DNA of 64,000 bases. Origin: Polytrichum commune (Eukaryota; Streptophyta; Polytrichopsida; Polytrichales; Polytrichaceae). The stretch covers positions 3,162,001 through 3,226,000 of the forward strand of contig OX485804.1 in assembly GCA_950295325.1 (NCBI GenBank), written 5' to 3'. The position numbers were made by a program, and so were the translations under genes. Positions 24,755 to 33,975 of the stretch are shown here, piece after piece. The notes under the pieces are model-generated. The model was not told the origin of the DNA, made no database searches, and saw nothing but the letters and a program-made list of their open reading frames with translations. Numbering within the stretch: position 1 is the first letter of the stretch; each line of letters opens with the position of its first letter.

Positions 24755-25139
24755 TTTAAGTTAGAGAGGAAGAGAAAGCTTGAGCTGTTGCTGCGAGCAA
24801 GCAGTCATCCTAAACCCTACAATGACACAAGGAAACTTGGAAGCCCGCTGGCGCAGGATTTTGGAGCAGAAGCTGACTCTCTAGGATCTACAAATGCTGT
24901 AGATTTCAACCGCTCCCTTGGCCATGGGCACGACAATGATAGATAGATATGAACACCTGCCCTTTTTTAAAGGGGCCGGCGTGAATTGAGTGTCTGTTCG
25001 TCTCGACAATGAGCCAGAGCCCACAGGACAATGGACCATTGTTTCAAGACTACTCTTCCCTTTCGGAAATAGACACTTTAGTAACTCAAGATAAATACTA
25101 GTACCTCGGGAGGTGTAGGTAAGTCAGATGGGTATGTAT

Positions 25140-25388
25140 TGGTGTGGTCTTTGTTTGGGGACGCCAAGTCATGGTTCCAGGGTTGGTTGGAACGTTTGTG
25201 CTACCATTGAATGGTCTGGGTTCGATTCCCATTGTGTTCGTTTGAGCGTTTATAATGGTATACATGACTTGGTGTTGCTAGTGATTTTATCATAGGCAGG
25301 AAAGTTTGTTGAGAACCAACCGGCACTATCCCTTCTTCCTGAGACAAGTGTTTGTATTGAGCTAGATATGTATAAATAAAGTTTTTTT
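25140..25388 (+). mobile_element. SINE-like unit with tRNA-type B box and T-rich tail
   Basis: The plus strand carries GGTTCGATTCC at about 25,219-25,229, an exact tRNA B-box consensus. About 45 bp upstream is an imperfect A-box-like TGGTTCCAGGG. The unit ends in AATAAAGTTTTTTT near 25,388; some plant SINEs such as Au end in a T run. CCAAGTCATG near 25,166 and CATGACTTGG near 25,262 form an inverted pair that encloses the promoter. The 5' limit and target duplications are not established. It abuts the 3' tail of the minus-strand LINE. Confidence 0.45.
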
Positions 25389-25629
25389 AATAATATTTAT
25401 TTATTTATTTATTTGTGCTACATATTTATGATATTTATAGTATTTATTTAGTTGTATTTATTGGTTTAGGGGTACAGGTTGGTTATTTTCTATTTTTCTT
25501 TTGTGTAAAATAATTGATCCGGCGTGTTGTATGGCGATGGTGTTGATTTCTTTAAATGTGTGTTTAATGGTAGTTTTCGGTATTTTGAGTTTTGTTTCAA
25601 GGAGTTCCATTGAAGGGGTGTGCGTTGTT

Positions 25630-26126
25630 CCTCTAACTCATGTTGTGATGACTATGAGTGGGTCTGCTTTCCAACCTAAGTCTATGATGTTATTTATTAG
25701 GGGTTGGTATTTTTGGATTTTGTTTTCAATTGTTTCTTGTGGAAATCTGTCATTACAATATGTAAATTCAATGAATTGTATAGTGAGGTTGTCTGATGGG
25801 TTTGATGGTGGGTCGCTATTGTATGGGTGGCCTTTTATACATAGAATATCTGGTTTGAATCTGGCATTGCATTGGCATCGTTGTTGTCCACATGAACATG
25901 TTACTAGCCATGGGGGTACAGTGTTTTCTTGGGGGTTGTTATTGTATGTTCTTGTGTTCATGAGGGTATAACATCTTGATTCTTGTGATGATAAGATTAA
26001 TTTTCTTAGTTCCCATACTGCTTTGTTATGTCTTTTAACTCTTATGGCATGGATATGGTGATGGTTGCATTTCAGCAGTACGTGAAGCCAAGTGTCCGCA
26101 TCTGTGGAGTTACATATAGAGCATGT
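25630..26126 (-). CDS. LINE ORF2 tail: CCHC knuckle and PD...E nuclease-like domain
   Basis: Just after RNase H, and in a frame shifted from it, the minus strand reads CSICNSTDADTWLHVLLKC, which is CX2CX9HX4C. There follows a basic helix (RVKRHNKAVWELRKL), a Cys cluster (CSCGQQRCQC) and then NARFKPDILCIKG, a spacer and IQFIEFTYCNDRF. A CCHC knuckle followed by PD and a later acidic residue on a beta-strand is the layout of the restriction-like endonuclease of R2-type LINEs. The PD lies near 25,855 and the Glu near 25,768. The spacing between PD and Glu (about 24 residues) is longer than in R2, so catalytic status is inferred, not shown. A divergent zinc-binding tail is the alternative. Confidence 0.55.
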
Positions 26127-26960
26127 TATTGAGGGGAATCTTTCTCTACGTAAAATAGTTGTTTCCTTGCATTACCCATGTATTGGCCGGTGCGGAATTT
26201 TAGTATGTTGGTTTTTTGGGCATCTGTGATCATGGGGTTATGCCAAAAATTATTGGATAGTTCATTGTCGATGTTTGGGTTATTGGTCCATTTGTTGATG
26301 TTAGGGAATAGGTTTGTCATGATTGCAATATTTTTTTCTTGGTCGTGTTTGGTGAGATATGTTTGTAGGCATCTAACAGGACCTTTATCTGGTCGTTTTA
26401 TAGGACCCACCCAGATGTCTTTTTGGAAGTAGAAAGGTGTGGTGTGTGCATGCTCGTATGGTTTTGAAGCAATGGAGTATCTTTTTCTAGCTCCTATTTT
26501 TGCGAGTTTGTCTGCTTGTTCATTTCCTTCAATGTTAATATGTGCTTTGACTTTGTAGAATGTAGTGGGTTGAGTTCTTGTTTTTAATATATCTACCATG
26601 CTTGTTAGTATTGTTTTGTCAGCACGATTGTTATATGTGCTAGGATGTTTGATGTGTGTGTTTAGATTGTATAGGCAGTTGAGGCAATCTATGAATATGT
26701 ATGCGGGTTCGTTAGGGTATTTTTTAGATATTAGTTTGAGTGTTTTATGGATGGCCATTAATTCTGCTCAGAAGCATGTTTATAATCCTGGTAGTCTTTT
26801 CGAGATTTGCATGTCTATTTTGGTTGAGTTGTATATTCCGTATCCGGCTTTCTCTTTTTTCCAGTGTCCATTAGTTTTTTTGGTGGGGGGTATGAAGGAA
26901 CCATCAGTATAGTAGCTGTGTTGTGGTTTGAATTTGGGTGTAGTATTTGTTGTAAAGTTT
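26126..26960 (-). CDS. LINE ORF2: RNase H domain
   Basis: The cellular-type RNase H fold is recognisable: YYTDGSFIPP (first Asp) near 26,918, AEMMAIHKTL-like sequence (Glu) near 26,765, IFIDCLNCLYNL (second Asp) near 26,690 and KAHINIEGNEQADKLAK (last Asp) near 26,500. It would degrade the RNA strand during target-primed synthesis, a function only some LINE clades carry. The frame is broken by stops around 26,770-26,783, between the first and second motifs, so the copy is inactive. Confidence 0.85.
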
Positions 26961-28930
26961 GGGAGTGTTGGTATGTTAAGTGTGGTCTGGTAGATTGCAG
27001 GCGGGTATATGAGTTTGTTCCATTTTTTGCATTTATTGACTGGCGTGTTGGGTGGGGTGGGTAAGGCGTGGTGGATGTAGTATTGTGGGATTTGTAGGTT
27101 TTCGAGTATTATTTTGAATGTGTTTATTTGGTGAGGAGTGCCAATGTTGTGATTTTTATGGTGTATACATAGTATTCGTATTGCAAGTGGTTCTGTTTTA
27201 GTTATTTGTCTTTCTTGGGGGATTGTTGGTTCTTCATATGTAATTGTGTCTGCAGCAAATTGGGTGATGACGTGTGTGTCTGGGAAGGGTCCAGTATAAG
27301 GGGAAGGGTCATGGTACCAGTTTTTGTTTGGTATTACTACTATAGTGATGGTATTTGGGTCATTTTTGGCTCCTAGTCTTGCCCAATGGATTGCTTGTTG
27401 GATTGCTTCTTCGTTGTCTGGATGCGCGTAGCCTGTACCCTCCCATTTATATTGGAAGGCGGTTCCTAATGCTCCAAAGACTTTGTCTCTTACGTGAAGC
27501 GAGTAGAATTTTGAGATTTTTGTTGAGCACGATACTGGCGAGGAAAAATATGAGTGTGAGATATCAAAGACAGTGATCAGAGAATCTATTATGTTTGTTG
27601 GTAGGGTGTGTAGTGTTGTTTTTGTTGAGGTATTTTTGGGAATTTTTCTTTTGTACCTTTGATAAAGCCATACTACTTCTTTTTCGAATGTTTGTGTTTG
27701 TGGTGCTAGCCCATGTGTGTTATGTCTTGCTTTATTGTATTGTTGCCATAGCCATTTTAGTCTGGTTGTTGATATGGAGGTAAGGTGTTTACCAATTTCT
27801 TCATATATGTGGGTTATCTCATTAACTATGTGTATAGTATCTTTGTTGGTAAGGATATCTTTTTCTGGGTTACATTCGGTAATAAGTATTTGTGTGAGTG
27901 GGATATTTGTGGATGGAGGGATGAATCTTGTATCTCTGTTTTGTTCAGAAGTGAAGTGTGTGTTAAGAATTTTCTTATAATGTTTGTGTTGTAGTATCGT
28001 GTAGTATTCTGTTAGTAGTGTAATGTTATGTGTGATAACTGTTGGGTGGTTAAGGGGGAAGAGTTCCATTTGTGGCATCCATTTATTATATATATTATTA
28101 TTTTGGAGGGTCCATTGGCACAAATATGTGTTAAATTTCTTTGTTATTTTGTATTTGTCTTTTATGGTTTTTGTTTTGTGGTCTAGTATTTTGTTGATGG
28201 CAAATCTTATGGGGTTGTTTATGACATTGAGGGGTGGGTTTGGGTGAAGCTGTTGTTGTGGGATTAGGGGTTGGGATGGGTTATTCGGTGTTCTTGGAAT
28301 TAGGTCTTGATTGTTTGATATGTATCTTGGTTTAAGGGTACGGGCGGGTAGGTGTCTCGTACAAGAGTTTGGGCAGTTTGGTGTACAACTTGGGTAGCAA
28401 AATAGTTGTTCAGCTATTTGGAGTGCCGTTTTTTCTAGTTTGGATGGTGTTTTATGATAAATTTTGAAGTCGTCTGACGTCATAAGGTTTGTTCCGTTAG
28501 GGAGGGTGATGTGTTGTATTTTGTATATGTTGTGAATTAATAATTTATGTAGGAGTTTGAGTGATAGATCGGGGTTGAGGTGTGGGAGTTCGTTAATAGC
28601 TTGTGTACGCCATTCTTGTTCCAGTTCTGTCATATGTAGTTGGAAATTTTCTTTTGTGCTTTTAAGGTGAATTCCTCCTTCCTTTTTTAGAAGAAATAGT
28701 ATGCGTATGGTTGGTGATCTAATGCAATCATGTTGTGTTATTCTTGGGATGTTTTCTGCGCCGCCATATTTGGCTAGTATGTGGTGTATGAGTCCTTTGT
28801 ATATTATACCTAGTTTACCTTGGTCGCTAAGTGCATTTCTTAGTTGTTCGCCAATGCATCGTAAGTATGCATTTTTAGTGAAAAGGCCTCAAGGCCAAAG
28901 AGTTCGTGGGGTAGTTGGGTTATTACGTTT
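26780..28930 (-). CDS. LINE ORF2: region between reverse transcriptase and RNase H
   Basis: This is a long minus-strand stretch of about 620 codons from MTELEQEWRTQ, extending upstream to the CACTA insertion point at 28,930. There VITQLPHELFGLEAFSLK continues the thumb and connection part of the reverse transcriptase. A lone-base loss in an A run near 28,875 shifts the frame. The region carries C-x3-C-x2-C-x3-C-like clusters (CYPSCTPNCPNSC), a possible zinc site, then Asn/Pro/Thr-rich linkers before the RNase H. No other domain was recognised. Confidence 0.8.
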
Positions 28931-28960
28931 CACTATAAGAAAATCTTGTTTTTTGTGACG

Positions 28961-29480
28961 TCAAAAAAAACGGAAGTGCGCGTTCACTTTGACATGGAGG
29001 TTCTTATCTTGGACGTCACCTAAAATCCGTCATGTCAGACAGGAGAAAAACGCGTCGTGGACATGCGAAAACATGGGGAATTTAAGCACGTTTTTATGTG
29101 ACGTCACATAAAACATGGTGTTCCATAGTGTCCACGTGAAGACACGTGGACGCCACCGGCATGCCACGCAAGCATGTTTTTTGTGGGCAGTGCCACATCG
29201 GCACGTTTTTTTTTCCGCCCCCTCGGTGACGTGGATGACCTCGTGGACCCTCTTGAGATGACGTGGAATGCGATTAAAAACTGATGTGGCATTCGTTGTT
29301 GCTGACGTGGACATTGCATTACGTGGCGATGTGTGCTGTTACCGACGTCCTCTGCGACACGAAAATGTCACATGAGACATTTTCCTCGACGTATGCATGT
29401 ATTTTTTGGGTGTTTTCGGGGTGATTTTTAGTTTTCTTGGACATCATTTTTGACAGTGGGATGTTATGTGTGACATCAAA
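28961..29480. repeat. Left subterminal repeat zone of the CACTA
   Basis: Within about 500 bp occur many short direct and inverted copies of a GACGTC / GACGTGG / GACATC core, for example near 28,968, 29,012, 29,101, 29,230, 29,300, 29,344, 29,390 and 29,440. A matching but shorter zone lies at about 39,060-39,260. These are likely transposase-accessory binding sites. The mix of CG and CA/TG versions fits decay of methylated cytosines. Confidence 0.7.
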
Positions 29481-30056
29481 TGGGGCATTACAAATTATGG
29501 GGATGTCCTCTGGCCAAAACCACAGCTTATTTGGGAGTGATGATGCCGTTTTCAAGCTTAGCCCGCCTTGACGTGGTTGATTGCCTCAAATTCTCAAACA
29601 CATTACTGACATCAAGTTGTTTGGCTATTAGCAGGACCAAATGTCAGATGCACGTCACTTATGCCATCTACGAGAATAAACACCGACGTCAACTGTTTCA
29701 CCAGACAGTCGGAACAGACACAAAGAACGCGTGGAACAAATGTACACCAATGCTTTCCAATTCCGTAAATGCAACGTTTTCATTGATACAACATATTGCA
29801 ACCAAGAGGCTGCATTTACACATCAATCGCTAGTTGCCCAAAAACTTAAACATTGTCCATGATCGAGGCATCCATGTCTATAGTCGCGAGTCTACACCTC
29901 CACGACTAAGTGGATAATTCATGAGCACTCGAATGGAGAGCCGCGTCGTTATTGAGAACGTCCACTCATTTCTTCTTTTGTGTCTGTGCCTTCGTACTAG
30001 TCCCCACCTGCCCCATTCCACCACCATTCACAAAACCGTATGAATTACATTAGTGG

Positions 30057-33000
30057 TCATCCGAACATGAAATGGACTAACACGAACGACGTGACTATAT
30101 TCGAGTGCTCCACATTCCTCCTGCAATCATGCAAGCAATGTAGGCATGCAAACACTAGTTCCCTCACCTTCGCAAGATTTTGGGGAGGTTTAGGCAAACC
30201 AACCGCTTTTGGTGCACCGAGTTTGGCCATTGAGGATTTCGCTTGTGCGCTTCTACCCGCACGGCGGGGTCGGCCACCTGACTCCTCCGGTACGGGCACC
30301 TCATCCTGTAATAGCATTCCGCATTAGTACTCAGAGGTTTCAAATTATGGTCGTTCTGTTCTGCGATAATTCAAACTGTCAAGGCAAACGTCCAGCCTAA
30401 TGTACATGTTGACATCCTCAATGGCACCACGAAGAACATGCCAGACAAATACATGAAGGTATAATTTTTTAAACGACGATGAGAGGGTTTCCAGTATGTC
30501 TAATATGGGTGGGTGTTACTTGATGTTACCTGATCCAGAGATGCAATCTCTTCAGGCACGTCCGCATTGCCGGATATCTCAGGGTGTCCTTCCTCGACGT
30601 CTTCCATAGCTTGCACTGGCACTTCCTCGTTGGTGGGTTCTACAGGGTCATCAATTACAGGTGTCTGTGTCGTTTTTTTCGGCACTTCGAGAATGTCCTC
30701 AATTATAGACGCAATAATGGTTTCAGAGCTGGGAGGCACTGCTTCTACGTCTGTGACTGCATCAGTCGCAACATCCTCGGAGACGTCGCTCGGGACAGGA
30801 ATCGCGGACGCCACACGCATGTCCACACCGCCCACCGCGCTGATAATTGGGGTGGGAGCTTGTTTCTGTGCCACCATCACCAGATCCTCCGTCGTTGACG
30901 TCAATGCCGAAATATCGAGCATCTTCGCAGACGATGAAGGCTCCGTCATGCTATCAATGTTAGTCGGATGTTTCTGACTCTGATTCTTAAGAATCATTTG
31001 CATCATGTCCTCCATGCGCTTGTTTGAGGCTGCCACATTCTCTCCAAGGCGTGTGACGCTGCCCTCCAAATCCGTCACTCGAGTGCGCATCAACTCCATT
31101 TCCGAGCCATGATCGGGACGTGCTCGGCGTTTTTCCTCCTGTATGCGTTGGTACTCTTTGGCAACCTCGGCGTCAACCTCCGCATCGTACGGTGCCCTGT
31201 TCTTCAACATCGCCTGCATGACACATTAAAGTCATTACGGATGAAAGGGGACGTCGACAACAATGCGTTCCAACAGGTGTAGGTCCCGTGACGCCTTTGG
31301 AAGTGCCATGATTAACATCGAACATCAACTCAAACAACTAGAGTTACATTGCCGGCTCATCGGACGTCTAAGTAAACGTGTTGGATGACATCTGTTGTCG
31401 ACATTGACATTGTAGGGGATAAGGGCCATCACAGATTTATAAAGAGAATTGCAACATTGTCAACCATGTCAACATAGACATAGTGACACTCTTACCAAAC
31501 GGGAGACGACCTCCCTTTCAATAGCTTTCAGTTGAGCTGTGGTCGATCCTTTCCCTTTTGAAATTGAGCGCATATGCTGAGACTTCAAATGCGCAGCCTC
31601 GGTGGCGCGCATACCTACAAGTGTTTTCCAATGCTCTGCATCCACATCGGCTGGTTTACCCGCATTGTTGTCTATGAGCTGGTTTAACCTCCACCGGGTG
31701 TTGATGAGTACCATTGTTATAATAGGCCGCATCCACTTCTCGCACACTTTGTCACAATGCCCGCACATCTCCCAGTCTGCGTGCCGGACACACACGTCAA
31801 TGCCATCACATTCACTTTACAAACGACCAACACTGGGTGCCCACACTACACCCACGTTAGAAAGGGTACAAACCAGTATGTCACCACAAGAGAGAAAATT
31901 GATATCATCGACGTCCCTATGGACGTCGATAGCGATTGTCGAGCGTTTCAGTACACATGTCCACAAAAACGCACGGACGTCCTGTTCGGCATCCACTCAC
32001 AGATTGTCAGCATGACACTCTGTGCTAAATACATGTCCACCCTGACGTCAGCGAGAATGTCATGCCTGCCTACATAGACATACACCCTGTTGCTCATGTC
32101 CAGAATGATGTTTGGTTGCACTTAAAATGTCAGATTCGGGTTTCACATCGCAAATTAACGCGACACATGCATGCCAAAAAATTGATGTGCAAACCTTATT
32201 TGTGTATAGGCGTTTGAATAATCGCTTCCTCTCGTGCCGTGGCTGGCCTTCCCATCCCGTCGTGGGATCCAGGTCCTTTGCATACTTCTTGATGTCGGCG
32301 CACAGGACAGCCTTCATGGCGCCAAAAGGCTGCCCTTGCGCATCCAGCTCCACACGTTTCTTCAAGGCAGTGCTCCCCCCTCCCTTACGTGTTGGTAGTG
32401 GATGTGATGTTTCAATCCCATCACTATTCTCCTGATCGCCGTCTGATTCCGTGCCCGAGTTGGTTGCGTATCCTCGGCTACAACAACCACATTCCACAAT
32501 CAAGGAATCTCCAGGTGCACACATATGCGACTACCCACTGAGCTTGAGCAGCCACATTGCTGAAATGGGTTCTTAAAGACTGCAGATTTGTTTTCTTGGT
32601 TTTCCAGCTGCAATTTCAAGACTTTGGGGGCATGTTATATACTGCTGGAAAGATATTTTCAATACCTTTCCAACGGTATATAACATGCCCCCAAATTCTT
32701 AAAATTTCAGCTGTAAAACCCACAAAATAAATCTGCAGTCTTTTATTGACTGCAGATCAGGGTGGTCAAAAGCTCATGGTCCCATAACCGTTGTCAAAAC
32801 CCCAAGTTGCAGGTATAAAGGAAAAAATTCATGGAGCTCCAGGGAGCTGGAGCGTGGCGTGGTCTGTGTCTGTGCCATTGTCGGAGTTCGGCCGCATAGC
32901 AAAATTTGAACTTGACCGTGACCTAAATTGTGATGCATGCATATGAGATGGAAGATTTACCTGTTTTGGAACTGGGTTGATAGCGATGCTCGATGACTCA

Positions 33001-33257
33001 GTGGGTGTTGTGAAATTTTCACTCCCAAAGAAGTTGAGCAAGCGTGAGCGGCGGCGACGGTGTGCACGTTGGGTTCTTTCAATTGTGTTGGGTTTTTGGG
33101 ATGGCATCATTGCATTCTTCTCTTCGCATTCAAACACCAAAGTGGACAACACTGCAGCAGCCTCGGAGTCATCCGCATCCACCCTTTGCGGATGTTGTGA
33201 TGTGTCTATAAAACGGACAACCCTACCAGGCTTTCGTGCTGAACGCGACACCGCCAT
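30057..33257 (-). CDS. TNPA-like accessory protein of the CACTA (Transposase_24 type)
   Basis: This minus-strand split gene diverges from the transposase. Supported pieces: exon 33257-32961 (MAVSRSARKPGRVV..., donor GTAAAT), coding around 32,465-32,210, around 31,795-31,496 (donor GTAAGA), 31214-30530 (acceptor TGCAG, donor GTAACA) and 30305-30057. The third piece has WKTLVGMRATEAAHLKSQHM, the W...L...K-S-x-x-x layout seen in plant En/Spm Transposase_24 proteins. The fourth begins with a charged coiled coil (RVTDLEGSVTRLGENV) and ends acidic. The last holds GRPRRAGR, an AT-hook-like element. In En/Spm the accessory protein binds subterminal repeats and brings the ends together. Exact joins of the middle exons are not settled, and intron 1 contains a MITE. 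Confidence 0.7.
32576..32742. mobile_element. 167-bp hairpin MITE nested in the CACTA
   Basis: The unit starts AAGACTGCAGATTT and ends with its inverse AAATCTGCAGTCTT, flanked on both sides by TTA (32,573-32,575 and 32,743-32,745). Nearly the whole unit is one inverted repeat: GGGGGCATGTTATA near 32,626 pairs with TATAACATGCCCCC near 32,679. A 3-bp T-A-rich target duplication points to the PIF/Harbinger group, though the termini are not its classic ones. It sits in an intron of the TNPA-like gene. Confidence 0.8.
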
Positions 33258-33975
33258 GCTGCTAAGGGATGTTCAAGCAATGAGCGTACAAAGGTGAAGC
33301 CGCAACACTTAGGGTTTAGAGAATGTCGGCGAGCCTTCTCAGGGTCATCTGGGGCATCCACTGCCTGGAATACCCTCTGGGACACGTGGGAAAAGGTCAG
33401 TTACATTATTTTTTTACTGGCGTCGTAGATACCAGTGTTTTCTTGGACGTCATGTAAGACACCCAATGCGACATGTGCTTAATTCGAACACTGTGCGCTC
33501 CCCATTGTGTGCGGGAATGAAAGATCCAGGTCATCGACGTGACCATTGTGGTTTCGATGTTCTGCAGCAGTCAAATCCCTCACGTGGGTGTGTATGGAAC
33601 ACACTGCCGTGTAGTGTGTGACCTTCATTTTGGTGTCCAGGAAGATGTCACAATTGACGCCGACAGATCAACAGCAATGTCCCCATAGACATTCTCAGTG
33701 ACATCCACCCTGGAAGAGACACTCCGCATAGTGTCAACGAATGGTGTCCAGGAAGATGTCACAATTGACGCCGACAGATCAACAGCAATGTCCCCATGGA
33801 CATTCTCAGTGACATCCACCCTGGAAGAGACACTCCGCATAGTGTCAACGAATGGTGTCCTCTGTTTATATCAATGCTCATGCGCAACACGACCACGCGG
33901 AGACCTTGCGGAAGCACTGCAGGGTGTGTAACATCGGCCCAGTGAGGTAACATCTTCCAATTCGGGACACGCAAC
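33258..33975. promoter_or_regulatory. Divergent intergenic promoter region of the CACTA
   Basis: About 720 bp separate the starts of the TNPA-like gene (minus) and TNP2 (plus). It contains 2.07 copies of a 111-bp tandem repeat from 33,631 to 33,860, and more GACATC/GATGTC-type motifs like those in the subterminal zones. This suggests that the accessory protein could bind here and autoregulate, as TNPA does in En/Spm. Confidence 0.55.
33631..33860 (+). repeat. 111-bp tandem repeat, two copies plus a stub
   Basis: TGGTGTCCAG begins at 33,631 and 33,742, and TGGTGTCC again at 33,853. The copies are almost identical (one A/G difference in the CCCCAT(A/G)GAC segment), so the duplication is recent. 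Each contains AGATGTCAC, CAGTGACATCC and GCATAGTGTC. Confidence 0.95.

Noticed and set aside
24473-24946. 157-codon plus-strand frame
   Set aside because: It lies antisense to bL27m exon 1 and its intron repeats; the open reading is a shadow of repeat structure and GC-rich exon sequence.
25501-28958. Many hydrophobic plus-strand frames that look like membrane proteins
   Set aside because: They are antisense to the LINE; its A/C-rich coding strand produces Val/Leu/Phe/Cys-rich antisense peptides. The same applies to 39.5-42.2 kb and 45.5-47.7 kb.
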